Of a stretch of 64,000 bases of DNA, positions 34,560-43,005 are shown piece by piece. The stretch is taken from NCBI RefSeq assembly GCF_020567525.1, contig NZ_JAJCVI010000002.1, positions 62,001 to 126,000 on the forward strand. Direction: 5' to 3'. Source of the stretch: Halorubellus salinus (lineage in GTDB: Archaea > Halobacteriota > Halobacteria > Halobacteriales > Natrialbaceae). The notes under the pieces were generated by a model. That model saw only the letters and a program-made list of their open reading frames with translations. It did no database searches and had not been told where the DNA came from. Position 1 is the first letter of the stretch; each line of letters begins with the position of its first letter. The translations under genes and the position numbers were made by a program.

Positions 34560-35930
34560 TCAGTACTTCGGGTCCGCGCCGGTCGTCGCGTACACGTCCT
34601 CCATGATGTCGTCGCGGCGACTCTGCCACATCTCGAACGCCTCGGGCGAACTCGGGTAGTCCTCGTAGTGGCTGAGGAGGTCGTCCGCGACGTTCTTCGT
34701 CTTGTAGAAGTCGTATATCTGCCCCCAGTACCCGAAGCTCTTGATCGCCGCCTTCAGTTTGAGGCGGAGACCGAAGCTCGTCGACCCCTCGTAGAGCGCC
34801 TCCGCGAGGTTCTCCCCGGGGAGTGCTGCCATGAGCCCCATGAGGTCGTCCACGTCGACCGCGGTCGACAGGATGTTGTACACGTCGAGCGCTGCGTACC
34901 GACCGCCGAAGTGCTCCATGACGCGCTCGTTGTACTCCCAGAGCGCCGCTTCGCCGACGTCACCGTCCTCGATGGCGTCGATCGCTTGCTCGGCCGCGTA
35001 CTTCCCGGCGTACGCCGCACCCGCGATACCGCCACCGGTCGTCGGGTTCACGTGCCCTGCGGCGTCGCCGACCGCGACGAACCCGGGTGCGACCGCCGAG
35101 TCGTACGGGCGTCGCGTCGGGAGCGCCGCGCCGAGCTTGTCCGTGACCTCCGCGCCCTGGAACTCCGGGCGACTGCGGAGGTCGCGTTTGAGGTCCTCGA
35201 CGAGCTGCATCGGCTCCTCCGTCATCTGGAACCCGAGTCCGGCGTTGATCTCCGTCTCCGTCCGCGGGAAGTACCAGAGGTACCCTGCAGCGCGCTCGGT
35301 CGGCTTGAACACGAGCGCGTCGGACCACTCCACGGGCTCGTCGACCTCGACGATCTCGCGGTACGCCGAACAGAACTGCGAGTAGTTCACGTTCGTGTCG
35401 AACGTCGCGCGCTCGAGGTCGGCCTTGTCCTGGAGGATGCTCAGCGACCCGGCGGCGTCGACGACGACGTCAGCGTCGTACGTGACGACGTCGCCGGTGC
35501 GTTTCCCGCGGACGCCGGCGACCTGCCCGTCGTCGGCCTGCATGACGTCCTGGACGACGGTGTCGTAGTGGAACTCGGCGCCGGCTTCGTTCGCGCCCTC
35601 GATGATGAGGCGCCCGTACTCCCAGCGGTCGATGACCGCGAGCTCGCCCGGGACCGGGATGTCGAGCACGGTGTCCTCCTGGGGTATCTCGAAGCGACCG
35701 TGGTCGACGTCCGTGTTCGTGAACGCCGACTGGATCTTCGACTTCGGGATGGCTTCGGGGAACGCGTCCGCGCCCTTCAGGGCGTCGCCGCACGCGATGT
35801 GGCCGGCTTCCGATTCGGTCTTGCGTTCGACGACGACGACGTCGTAGCCCGCGCGGGCGACCGTCGCCGCGGCGTAGCAACCCGATGTGCCGGCGCCGAC
35901 GACGACGACGTCGTACTCGTGCGTGGTCAT
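34560..35930 (-). CDS. Geranylgeranyl reductase family FAD oxidoreductase
   Basis: This 456-residue flavoprotein has the N-terminal FAD-binding VVVVGAGTSGCYAAATVARA, a GHIACGDALKGAD segment (CGD near residue 51), a second FAD motif FVAVGDAAGHVNPTTGGGIA, and a helical C-terminal domain. This is the archaeal geranylgeranyl reductase layout, which saturates the isoprenoid chains of membrane lipids or of menaquinone and similar prenyl groups. Whether this copy acts on digeranylgeranylglycerophospholipid or another prenyl substrate is undetermined. It is divergent from a 2Fe-2S ferredoxin gene 110 bp away, a plausible electron donor. Confidence 0.87.
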   Translation of the reverse strand: MTTHEYDVVVVGAGTSGCYAAATVARAGYDVVVVERKTESEAGHIACGDALKGADAFPEAIPKSKIQSAFTNTDVDHGRFEIPQEDTVLDIPVPGELAVIDRWEYGRLIIEGANEAGAEFHYDTVVQDVMQADDGQVAGVRGKRTGDVVTYDADVVVDAAGSLSILQDKADLERATFDTNVNYSQFCSAYREIVEVDEPVEWSDALVFKPTERAAGYLWYFPRTETEINAGLGFQMTEEPMQLVEDLKRDLRSRPEFQGAEVTDKLGAALPTRRPYDSAVAPGFVAVGDAAGHVNPTTGGGIAGAAYAGKYAAEQAIDAIEDGDVGEAALWEYNERVMEHFGGRYAALDVYNILSTAVDVDDLMGLMAALPGENLAEALYEGSTSFGLRLKLKAAIKSFGYWGQIYDFYKTKNVADDLLSHYEDYPSSPEAFEMWQSRRDDIMEDVYATTGADPKY

Positions 35931-36040
35931 ACGCCCGGAGAATCGCGCCACTATGAAGAAACTTTACGTGCGATTCCGTCGCCCGTAGGGCGCCAGAATA
36001 GGCATAAAGAGTTTTCTTCGCGCTGCCAGAAGACGGCGGT

Positions 36041-36373
36041 ATGACCGACTACACCGTGGAGTTCGTTGGGACGGGCGAGTCCATCACCGTCTCCGACAAG
36101 CAGACCATCCTGAAGCGATGCATCGAGGAGGGCATCGCCCAGGAGTACTCGTGTCGCGTCGGGATGTGTCTGGCGTGCTCGGCGGAGATCGTCGAGGGCG
36201 AGGTCACCCAGCCCGCTGCCCGTGGACTCACGGACGAGGAGAAGGAGGCGTACGCGTTGACCTGTATGGCGCGCCCGAACTCGGACCTCGTACTCGACCG
36301 CGGGAAGTACCCGCCGAGCATCGAGGGCGACGTCGAGGCGATGACGGAGGACGCTGCGGCCGCCGACGACTGA
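36041..36373 (+). CDS. Plant-type 2Fe-2S ferredoxin
   Basis: This 110-residue ferredoxin has cluster ligands in SCRVGMCLACSAEI (Cys at about 38, 43 and 46) and ALTCMARP (Cys at about 76). The N-terminal strand VEFVGTGESITVSDKQTIL is typical. It lacks the long acidic N-terminal insert of the main haloarchaeal ferredoxin and carries a short acidic tail. It transfers single electrons in the cytoplasm. A TATA-like CATAAAG (36004-36010) lies about 31 bp before the ATG. Its position next to geranylgeranyl reductase suggests a specific partner role. Confidence 0.93.
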   Translation: MTDYTVEFVGTGESITVSDKQTILKRCIEEGIAQEYSCRVGMCLACSAEIVEGEVTQPAARGLTDEEKEAYALTCMARPNSDLVLDRGKYPPSIEGDVEAMTEDAAAADD

Positions 36374-36462
36374 CCGCGACCGTCGCCGCGAACGGTCACC
36401 ACGAGGGAGACGGTCGAGGCGACTCCGCACGGCTTTTATAACGAGACGTCGTTCCGTGGCGT

Positions 36463-36702
36463 ATGGCCGGTATCGTCACCACGCTGTTCGCCTCGCTCCT
36501 CGCGTTCGCGGCCGGTGGACTGCTCGCTACGCCGTTCACGACGTTCGACGGGGACTCGACCAACCAGGGTCTCGCCGCGGTGAACGGGGTCCTGTTCGCG
36601 CTCGTCGCGTTCTACGTCCAACTGGACGTCCTGCTCCTCATCGGCTCGCTGTTCGCGGGCGTCGTCCTCGTCGGCACCGTGACCGAGTTCCTCCGCGACT
36701 GA
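36463..36702 (+). CDS. Small two-helix membrane protein
   Basis: This 79-residue protein (MAGIVTTLFASLLAFAAGGL...) has a hydrophobic N-terminal helix, a second region (about 38-58) and a third short hydrophobic segment (about 58-73), ending VTEFLRD. No family is recognised. A TATA-like TTTATAA (36435-36441) lies about 25 bp upstream of the ATG, supporting expression from a leaderless mRNA. The last 24 bp of the gene are repeated exactly just downstream (36710-36733). Confidence 0.6.
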   Translation: MAGIVTTLFASLLAFAAGGLLATPFTTFDGDSTNQGLAAVNGVLFALVAFYVQLDVLLLIGSLFAGVVLVGTVTEFLRD

Positions 36703-36733
36703 GAGCATGGTGACCGAGTTCCTCCGCGACTGA
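36679..36733 (+). repeat. Exact 24-bp duplication of a gene 3' end
   Basis: The last eight codons of the membrane gene including its TGA (36679-36702) recur exactly at 36710-36733, 31 bp away. In the second copy an ATG directly precedes the repeat, making a free minigene MVTEFLRD with stop (36707-36733). This looks like a recent short tandem duplication. Confidence 0.85.
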
Positions 36734-36833
36734 CCGCATCGATTCGCCACGATCGTCGCTTCTCTTCGCGTCTCCCGAGACCCCTCGTCGAGCCCTGCCT
36801 CGGTGACCGACGCCGTCGGTCTCCGGGACGTGG

Positions 36834-37997
36834 TCAGTCAGCTGCGCAGTTGTTCGGGCCGAGCTCGAGCTCGAACGCGGTCTCGTCGTCGATGGTCTCT
36901 CGGCCGAGGTTCACGTCGATGATCCGCTCGTAGTTCTTGGGTGGCGGGGACTCCGAGCGGACCGCGTCCACGAACGCGTCGCGGTCCCGACCGAGTGCGT
37001 CGAGCAGGTCGTGAACGCCCTCGACCGTGATGGCGAACGTCCCGTCGTCGGTGCGCGCGACACCGGGTTCGTGGTGCCCGGGGAACAGGCGCGTCCCGGG
37101 CGAGAGCGAGCCGAGGGTGTCGGTGACGGTCCGATACAGGTGTTCGGCGAGTTCCTCGGTGGCCGCGTCCGGGTCCGCGGCGAGTTGCGCTTCGAGGTCC
37201 GGGCGCGCGACGCCCTCGATGAACACGGAGTCACCGACGAGGACGACGTCCCCGAACTCGATACCGGTCATCTCCGAGGTGTGCCCCGGGAGTCCGACCG
37301 CTCGCAGTTCGGCGTCCCCGAACTGGAGCGTCTCGCCGGCCGCGAGCGGACGCGCCCCGTACGTGAGGCCGCGTTCGCGAGCGCCCTCGGGGAGCACCGG
37401 CTGCGCGTCGGTACCACGTGCGACGTTCCGGACGCCAGAGACGTGGTCCGCGTGAACGTGCGTGTCGATGGCGTACACGATGTTCGCGCCGCGGTCGCTG
37501 GCGTCGCGCGCGTACCGGTCGGTGAACGCCCGGAGCGGGTCGACGACGACCGCCTCGTCGCCCGCGACCAGGAGGTAACTCAGGCACCCCGAGGACGGCC
37601 GGTCGTACTGGACGAGCGTGCCCGCGGTCGTCTCCGTCTCCGTGGCCGTGATGAGTCGCGCCCACCCCTCCATGCCGTCCTCGAGGTGGACGGCGTCGAC
37701 GCCGTCGTCGGCGAGCGCGTTCGCGACCTCCGCACTCGCTTCGCCGACCGCGCACACGACGACGACCGGTTCGTCGACGTCCGCGACCAGGTCGGCGACG
37801 TCACCGGTCACCTGCGCTTGCACGAACCGCGCGTACGGCACCTGCTCGACGTCGACGTTCGGCCCGGCGATGCGCCACGCCTCGACCTCGTCGCGGTTCC
37901 TGAGGTCGAGGACGGTGACGTGGTCCCCGCGAGCAACGCGGTCCGCGAGCACTCGCGGCGTCACCGTCGGCGCGTCAGAGACGTCCTGCGGAGTCAT
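36834..37997 (-). CDS. Rhodanese-metallo-beta-lactamase fusion hydrolase
   Basis: This 387-residue protein has an N-terminal rhodanese domain (about 12-105; VTVLDLRNRDEVEAWRIAGP, active loop VVVVCAVGEAS with the catalytic Cys). A metallo-beta-lactamase domain (about 125-330) follows with THVHADHVSG, the GHTSEMTG His and VLVGDSVFIEG, then a C-terminal extension containing a FPGHHEPG ligand. The MBL part is of the ETHE1/persulfide-dioxygenase or glyoxalase II group, so sulfur-compound or thioester hydrolysis is plausible. The ATG at 37997 has a TATA-like CTTTATC about 25 bp upstream. It is divergent from the ferritin-like gene, 61 bp apart. Confidence 0.87.
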   Translation of the reverse strand: MTPQDVSDAPTVTPRVLADRVARGDHVTVLDLRNRDEVEAWRIAGPNVDVEQVPYARFVQAQVTGDVADLVADVDEPVVVVCAVGEASAEVANALADDGVDAVHLEDGMEGWARLITATETETTAGTLVQYDRPSSGCLSYLLVAGDEAVVVDPLRAFTDRYARDASDRGANIVYAIDTHVHADHVSGVRNVARGTDAQPVLPEGARERGLTYGARPLAAGETLQFGDAELRAVGLPGHTSEMTGIEFGDVVLVGDSVFIEGVARPDLEAQLAADPDAATEELAEHLYRTVTDTLGSLSPGTRLFPGHHEPGVARTDDGTFAITVEGVHDLLDALGRDRDAFVDAVRSESPPPKNYERIIDVNLGRETIDDETAFELELGPNNCAAD

Positions 37998-38058
37998 ACG
38001 TGCCCGTACGGGTCGTGGTGAGATAAAGTTCAAGCCCTCGCGCTCGAATCCACCGAGC

Positions 38059-38691
38059 ATGGACGCACCAGCCCTCCGCGAGACCGTCGAGCGCGAGAAC
38101 CAATCCGAACTGGACCGCCTCGGGTCCTCGAAGTACCTCATCGCACTCACCGACGCGGACCTCTCCGAGTCGACGATACTCGACGCGGTCGCCGAGAGCG
38201 AGTACCTGGCCCGCGAGACGTTCGAGGCGCTCGCGTCGGTGGAGGACGACGACCGCGCGCGGGCGGCGTTCGAGGCGGTCGCCGAACAGGAGGCCGAGCA
38301 CTACGACCGCGTCTGCGAGCGCCTCGGGGCTCGACCGGAACCCGACCACGCTGGCGCGGTCCACGGGTACCTCCGCGAACGCGAGGACGCCATCTCGCGC
38401 GTCGCCGGCGCGCTCGTCGGCCGTCCGCTCGTCAGCGTCCGCGCTCACACGCAGGTGATCGGGTTCTACGTGAACGAAGCCGACGAGGCCGGCGCGGACC
38501 TCTTCCGCGACCTGAAGGCCGACACCGACGACGAACTCGAACGCGGCCTCGCGGTCCTCGACGCCATCTGCGAGACCGACGAGGACTGGGAGCGCGCGCG
38601 GGCGACCGCCGAGTACGCCGTGCAACTCGCGTACGACGAGTACGCCGACTCCCTCACGGAGATGGGCGTCAACCCGAAGTCGACCTGTTGA
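38059..38691 (+). CDS. Ferritin-like/rubrerythrin family protein
   Basis: This 210-residue helical protein has ferritin-like metal-site patterns: EYLARETFEALASV in helix one and AVAEQEAEHYDRVCERL with ExxH near residues 75-79, followed by two more helices with acidic residues (AGADLFRDLKADTDDELERG). There is no rubredoxin domain. Haloarchaeal members of this type are annotated as rubrerythrin family proteins, possibly diiron enzymes in oxidative stress. Its position divergent to the sulfur-type MBL gene could reflect a redox-stress context, but this is inference. Confidence 0.72.
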   Translation: MDAPALRETVERENQSELDRLGSSKYLIALTDADLSESTILDAVAESEYLARETFEALASVEDDDRARAAFEAVAEQEAEHYDRVCERLGARPEPDHAGAVHGYLREREDAISRVAGALVGRPLVSVRAHTQVIGFYVNEADEAGADLFRDLKADTDDELERGLAVLDAICETDEDWERARATAEYAVQLAYDEYADSLTEMGVNPKSTC

Positions 38692-38784
38692 GCGACCGGT
38701 CGCCCATGCGACCGAGCCTCGACGACCGCTCGCACCGGCACGCGAACCCGTATTTTCAAGAGACGGACAGGAGTACGGTCGCGC

Positions 38785-38988
38785 ATGGACCACCGCTGTC
38801 CGGACTGCGGCGTCACGCTCGAAGCCGTCGACTTCGGGATGCAGGACGCCTGGAAACCACACGTTCGCACCGGCGAGAAGAAGGAGGGCCTCCTCGGGAA
38901 GCTCGGGATGAACGAAAGCGTCCCCGTCGACGCCGGCATGTGCCCCGAGTGCGGACTCGTCCGTCTCTACGCCGACGTCGACGAGTAG
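38785..38988 (+). CDS. Small zinc-ribbon protein
   Basis: This 67-residue protein has two CxxC pairs, HRCPDCGVTLEAVDFGM and GMCPECGLVRLYADV, that would form one zinc ribbon, with a polar, helical middle (KKEGLLGKLGMNES). It resembles short haloarchaeal zinc-ribbon proteins of unknown function. A TATA-like TATTTTC (38750-38756) lies about 30 bp before the ATG. It is too short for further assignment. Confidence 0.75.
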   Translation: MDHRCPDCGVTLEAVDFGMQDAWKPHVRTGEKKEGLLGKLGMNESVPVDAGMCPECGLVRLYADVDE

Positions 38989-39017
38989 CGAGCGACGGCT
39001 CCCGGCTCTCGCCCCCG

Positions 39018-40451
39018 TCAGTGCTCGCTCGCGTCCGTCCCCGGCGCCGACCGGTCGCTCGCGTCCGCCTCGTGCGTCGACGAGTCACGGTCGACATCGG
39101 CCGTGGACGAACCAGCGTCGCGCTCGCTGGTCGCGTCGTCGAGGACGGCTTCGGCGTCCTCGTGCGCGTCGAACTGCGGCGGGTCGCCGGGGTGATAGAG
39201 CCACGGGACGACGACGCGCGCGAACTCGAAGAGGACCACGAGAACGAGCGGCCCGAGGAAGATCCCGTACCACCCGAAGAGGACGGGCCCGAGCGTGTAC
39301 GCGAGCATCACGAGCCCGACGTGGAGCGTCCGCCCGCTCACGTACGGCCGGAGGAGCTGGTCGGGGACGTAGTCGACGACGACGAACGAGACGGCGAGGA
39401 AGACCGCGGGGAACCAGACGTCCTGGGGGTTCGCGAGCGCGACGACGCCGAAGAGGTACGCGGCCAGCGGGAGCGTCACGAGCTTGATGCCGATGACTGG
39501 CACGAGGCTCGCGACGCCGACGAGCAAGCCGACGAGCACGGCCTCGGGGATCGCGACCGACGGCGGCGAGACGGCGTTCAGGACGAGGAACGTGACGACC
39601 GCGAGGAACCCCGTGAGGAGCGCGTTCAGGATGTTCCCGAAGAACACGTTCTTGAGGTCGCGGTCGACGGCGACGAAGTACGCGTGCAGGACGCTCTCCG
39701 GGGCGACGAACGTCTCGCGCGCCCACGCCGCGACCTTGTGGTCGTCGCGGAGCAGGTAGAACGTGATGATGAGCACGACGAACGCGTGCAGGAGGACGTT
39801 GAACAGCTGACCGAGCGTCCCGAGGAAGAGGTCCAGGACCTCGGTGATGCTGCCGCCGAGCTGGAGGTCCGCGATCGAGGTCGGGTCCGCGAGCACGGCC
39901 TGGAGGTCCGCCGTCACGTCCGCGACGATCGCGTTCAGGTCCGCGTACGGTTCGACGAGTGCAGCGAACTGCCCACCGACGTCGCTGTCGAGGACGCCCG
40001 CGAGCGCGCTCACCGCGACGAACACCGTCCACCCTACCAGTACGAGCACGGGCAGCCCGACCGTGAGCAGCGTCAGGACCACGGCGAGCGTCCGCGAGCC
40101 GACGCGGGGCTGCACGATCCGCGAGAACACGGGACGCGTGACGTAGTACGCGAACAGACCCACGACGACGGTCCCGACGTACTGCCAGAGCACCCACGCG
40201 AACACGGTCGCGAACGCGACCGCCACGACCCAGAGCGCGACCCGACTCCGGTCGAGTTCGGACAGCCACGACTCCAGGCCGCGAACGTCCGACCGCGACG
40301 CGTCCGACGCCAGCGTCGTTCGCGCACCCGAACCCGCTCCAGGTTCACGATCAGCATCGTCCGCAACGTCGTCACGCGCAGCGTCGTCACTCCCACCAGA
40401 CGCGTCACCGCCTCGAACCGGCTCCACGTCACCGTCCGTCTCGTCGGTCAT
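39018..40451 (-). CDS. AI-2E family transporter (TerC-unrelated permease of the PerM type)
   Basis: This 477-residue integral membrane protein has about eight helices between acidic N- and C-terminal tails. It shows the AI-2E/PerM pattern: LWQYVGTVVVGLFAYYVTRP, RTLAVVLTLLTVGLPVLVLV, FFGNILNALLTGFLAVVTFL and the end LGPVLFGWYGIFLGPLVLVV. Family members export AI-2, sporulation peptides or Na+, and function in haloarchaea is unknown. The acidic N-terminal 60 residues (TDETDGDVEPVRGGD) are low complexity. No operon partner on the same strand is evident. Confidence 0.82.
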   Translation of the reverse strand: MTDETDGDVEPVRGGDASGGSDDAARDDVADDADREPGAGSGARTTLASDASRSDVRGLESWLSELDRSRVALWVVAVAFATVFAWVLWQYVGTVVVGLFAYYVTRPVFSRIVQPRVGSRTLAVVLTLLTVGLPVLVLVGWTVFVAVSALAGVLDSDVGGQFAALVEPYADLNAIVADVTADLQAVLADPTSIADLQLGGSITEVLDLFLGTLGQLFNVLLHAFVVLIITFYLLRDDHKVAAWARETFVAPESVLHAYFVAVDRDLKNVFFGNILNALLTGFLAVVTFLVLNAVSPPSVAIPEAVLVGLLVGVASLVPVIGIKLVTLPLAAYLFGVVALANPQDVWFPAVFLAVSFVVVDYVPDQLLRPYVSGRTLHVGLVMLAYTLGPVLFGWYGIFLGPLVLVVLFEFARVVVPWLYHPGDPPQFDAHEDAEAVLDDATSERDAGSSTADVDRDSSTHEADASDRSAPGTDASEH

Positions 40452-40672
40452 GAATCACGCATATTTGCAGTTGCTCTCGAAGCGACTGGAGCGACCGGCC
40501 TTCGACCGACGGCCCGCAACTCGAGTGCACGCCTCACTCACGACGACGACCCCAGCGCGAAAAACGATACGTCACCGATACCGACCACTTACCGACGAGA
40601 CAGCCCCCGCATCCTCGAACCCCGCGACCCGGAGCCCCGCCGACTCGACTTCGCTCCGCTCAGTCGAACAAC

Positions 40673-40703
40673 GCGAATCAGAGATTCGCTGACTCGACGA
40701 GTC
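40673..40703 (-). terminator. Double hairpin after the gluconate dehydratase gene
   Basis: Two small hairpins lie directly after the gnaD stop (40707) on the minus strand: GCGAATC/GATTCGC around AGA (40673-40689) and GACTC/GAGTC around three bases (40691-40703). A T-rich start of the next gene is absent, so this is probably a structured 3' end and not a classical U-run terminator. Confidence 0.45.
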
Positions 40704-40706
40704 GTT

Positions 40707-41945
40707 TCACGCCTCGTCGAACAACTCCTCGCCGTCGACCATGTGCGCCTCGACGGCGTCCATGTCGAGCGTCACGCCCAGCCCCGGCTCCTCGGGGACC
40801 GTGATGTAGCCGTCCTCGATGACGTCCTCCTCGACGAGGTCCTCCCACCAGCCGAGCTCGTAGCTGTGGTACTCGACGGCGAGCGAGTTCGGGATGGCGG
40901 CGGCGACGTGCGCGCTCGCCATCGTCGCCACGGGCGAGGACACGTTGTGCATCGCGACCGGCACGTAGTACTGGTTCGCGACGTCCGCGACCTTCCGCGT
41001 CTCCCGCATCCCGCCGACCTTCGGCAGGTCCGGCGCGACGATGTCGACCGCCTGGTTCTCGATGAGGCGGCGCTCCTCGGTGACGCGATACCGGTTCTCG
41101 CCGACCGTGATCGGCGTCGTCGTCGACTTCGTCACCTCCTCCTGGACCTCGAGGTTCTCCGGCGGCACCGGGTCCTCGAGCCACCAGACGTCGTACTCCT
41201 CGATGGCGCTCGCGAGTCGCTTCGCGCTCCCGCCCGAGAACGTCCAGTGACAGTCGAACGCGACGTCCGCACGGTCCTTCACGCGCTCGGTGACCTTCTC
41301 GACGATCTCGGCCTTGTGGCGGATCTCGCCCGGGCGGAGATGGCGGTTCGCGCGGTCCTTCTCCAGCCCGCTCGGGACGTCGAGGTCGAACTTCAGGGCG
41401 TCGTACCCGAGTTCCTCGACGACGCGCTCGGCCTCGTCCGCACACGCCTCCGGGTCGGCCTCCTCCTCGGTGTGACAGTCGCAGTAGACGCGGACGTCGT
41501 CGCGGTACTTCCCGCCCAGGAGCTGGTAGGCGGGGACGTCGAGTATCTTCCCGGCGAGGTCGTGGAGCGCGACCTCGATACCCGAGATGGCGGTGACGGT
41601 GACGCCCTCGACGCTGCCTTCGCCGCTCATCTTCTGGACGAGGTGCTCGAAGAGCCGGTCGACGTCGAGCGGGTTCTCGCCGACGATCATCGGCTTCATG
41701 CGCTCGATGAGTTCGGGGACGCCCGCGCCCCAGTACGCTTCGCCGGTACCGGTGACGCCAGCGTCGGTGTAGATGCGGACGAGCGTCCACGGGAAGTTCC
41801 CGTCTATCATCGTCGTCTGGACGTCGGTTATCTGGACGTCGCGGCCGCCGCCGCGGTCTCGTGTGACGCCCATCGTCTCACCCGAGAGCTCGCGCATCGT
41901 GTACTCCGCGTTCGGGTCGTGTAGGTCGGCGTAGTCGACTCCCAT
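40707..41945 (-). CDS. gnaD: D-gluconate dehydratase (enolase superfamily)
   Basis: This 412-residue mandelate racemase/enolase superfamily enzyme matches haloarchaeal D-gluconate dehydratase across its length. Metal ligands are D231 (AFDCHW), E257 (WLEDPV) and E283 (VGENRY). Other active-site residues are K185 (ALKFDLD), H233 and H333 (AMHNVSSPVATMAS). It converts D-gluconate to 2-keto-3-deoxygluconate in the semi-phosphorylative Entner-Doudoroff pathway. The family also includes xylonate/galactonate dehydratases, so specificity is inferred. The start at 41945 is supported by a TATA-like ACTTTACT about 27 bp upstream. KDPG aldolase is 1 kb away. Confidence 0.85.
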   Translation of the reverse strand: MGVDYADLHDPNAEYTMRELSGETMGVTRDRGGGRDVQITDVQTTMIDGNFPWTLVRIYTDAGVTGTGEAYWGAGVPELIERMKPMIVGENPLDVDRLFEHLVQKMSGEGSVEGVTVTAISGIEVALHDLAGKILDVPAYQLLGGKYRDDVRVYCDCHTEEEADPEACADEAERVVEELGYDALKFDLDVPSGLEKDRANRHLRPGEIRHKAEIVEKVTERVKDRADVAFDCHWTFSGGSAKRLASAIEEYDVWWLEDPVPPENLEVQEEVTKSTTTPITVGENRYRVTEERRLIENQAVDIVAPDLPKVGGMRETRKVADVANQYYVPVAMHNVSSPVATMASAHVAAAIPNSLAVEYHSYELGWWEDLVEEDVIEDGYITVPEEPGLGVTLDMDAVEAHMVDGEELFDEA

Positions 41946-42032
41946 AACCCATGGTTTACTCGCAATCCAGTAAAGTTTTCGACGGCGCGGTTCGGGTCGG
42001 GCACGCGACGTCTGCAAGGACGTCCGCGCCGC

Positions 42033-42293
42033 TCACTCGTCTTCGATGACGCGGTCGCGTTCCCAGTCCCGCGGTGGCGAGTTCATGTCCGCCACCTCCT
42101 TGCGGATCCACCGGACGTACGCCCCGAGCACGCCCATCGCGACGACGGAGAACGCGAGCGTCACGAACGCCAGCAGCGTGCCAGCGCCCCCGAGGTCGAG
42201 GAACGCGAGCGCGCTCGCCGCCGCCAGCACGTACAGTCCGAGGACCGCGAACAGCGTTCGCACCGTCAACAACCGACGCACGAACCTCCACAT
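42033..42293 (-). CDS. Small two-helix membrane protein
   Basis: This 86-residue protein (MWRFVRRLLTVRTLFAVLGL...) has a positively charged start and two hydrophobic helices (about 13-32 and 38-62) followed by a charged cytoplasmic tail (RWIRKEVADMNSPPRDWERD). No family is recognised. It follows the gluconate dehydratase start by 87 bp and is transcribed toward it on the same strand. Confidence 0.62.
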   Translation of the reverse strand: MWRFVRRLLTVRTLFAVLGLYVLAAASALAFLDLGGAGTLLAFVTLAFSVVAMGVLGAYVRWIRKEVADMNSPPRDWERDRVIEDE

Positions 42294-42405
42294 GCTTCGA
42301 GCACCGACTCCCAGCGTCTTGGCTATTGTGCTGTCCCCGCCCCAGCTCGCCGTCCCGGGTGGCGTGCGTACGATTCATGTCGTCGGCGGGCCTCGCCGTC
42401 GAGTG

Positions 42406-42840
42406 ATGTACTCGAGCCATCACGCCGCCCTCTCGCTCGTGGCCGGCGTGGCGCTGGCACCGTTCGTGTCGACGCCGCTCCAACCGGTGGGGACGGTCGC
42501 GTACGCCGTCGTCCTCGGGGTCGGCGTCGACCTCGATCACTTCCTGGTCGCGAGGTACCGGACCGGGAACTGGCGCGCGCTCCGCGCCTGCCTGACCGAC
42601 CCTCGGCGCGTGTTCCTCGCGCAGGACGAGATATTCGACCCGGGCGAGGTCTGGCCGCTCGAACGATTGCTCTCGCACGCCCTCGTCGGGACCGCGCTCG
42701 TCGGCGGCCTGTTCGCGGCAGGACTGACGGGACCGGCCGTGGTGTCCGCGGTCGTCCTCCACGTTCACGTCGTCGCTGACCTCCTCTGGGACGTCGCGCG
42801 CCAGGAGTCCTACCACGAACAGGTCCGAGAAGCGACGTGA
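42406..42840 (+). CDS. Predicted membrane-bound metal-dependent hydrolase (DUF457/YdjM-like)
   Basis: This 144-residue protein starts MYSSHHAALSLVAGVALAPF. It has several hydrophobic segments and the conserved VDLDHFL motif (about 41-47) typical of YdjM/DUF457-type membrane metallo-hydrolase-like proteins. Later His residues (SHALVGT, LHVHVVADLL) could complete a metal site. The catalytic function is not known. It lies just before a tandem repeat and the KDPG aldolase gene. Confidence 0.6.
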   Translation: MYSSHHAALSLVAGVALAPFVSTPLQPVGTVAYAVVLGVGVDLDHFLVARYRTGNWRALRACLTDPRRVFLAQDEIFDPGEVWPLERLLSHALVGTALVGGLFAAGLTGPAVVSAVVLHVHVVADLLWDVARQESYHEQVREAT

Positions 42841-42851
42841 CGAGCGGACGT

Positions 42852-42959
42852 CGCCGCCACCGACCACACGAACTCGCCCGCGAGCGTCGTCGCTACCGAC
42901 CGCACGAACTAGCCCGCAGACGTCGTCGCTACCGACCGCACGAACTGGCCCGCGAACGT
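42852..42959 (+). repeat. Three tandem 36-bp repeats upstream of kdgA
   Basis: Three head-to-tail units (42852-42887, 42888-42923, 42924-42959) share the core CTACCGACCGCACGAACT, with units 2 and 3 differing at only a few bases and unit 1 at slightly more. They end about 14 bp before the TATA-like box (GGTTTATG, 42973-42980) of the KDPG aldolase gene. There are no spacers, so it is not a CRISPR array. The 36-bp period keeps a reading frame (repeating RRRYRPHELARE), but that frame has no haloarchaeal composition. Confidence 0.8.
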
Positions 42960-43005
42960 CGCCGTGGTGCGTGGGTTTATGTCGTCGCCGAGTGGACTGG
43001 GCGAC

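Noticed and set aside
40452-40706. Possible small gene between the AI-2E and gluconate dehydratase genes
   Set aside because: No frame with a start and haloarchaeal composition was found; the region holds hairpins and GC-rich low-complexity sequence.
38688-41924. Very long open frame on the plus strand (over 1000 codons)
   Set aside because: It lies antisense to the AI-2E permease and gluconate dehydratase genes, is Arg-rich, and has no domain. Long antisense frames are expected in GC-rich DNA.
42852-42959. Possible CRISPR array
   Set aside because: The three 36-bp units are directly adjacent with no spacers and no cas genes are present.
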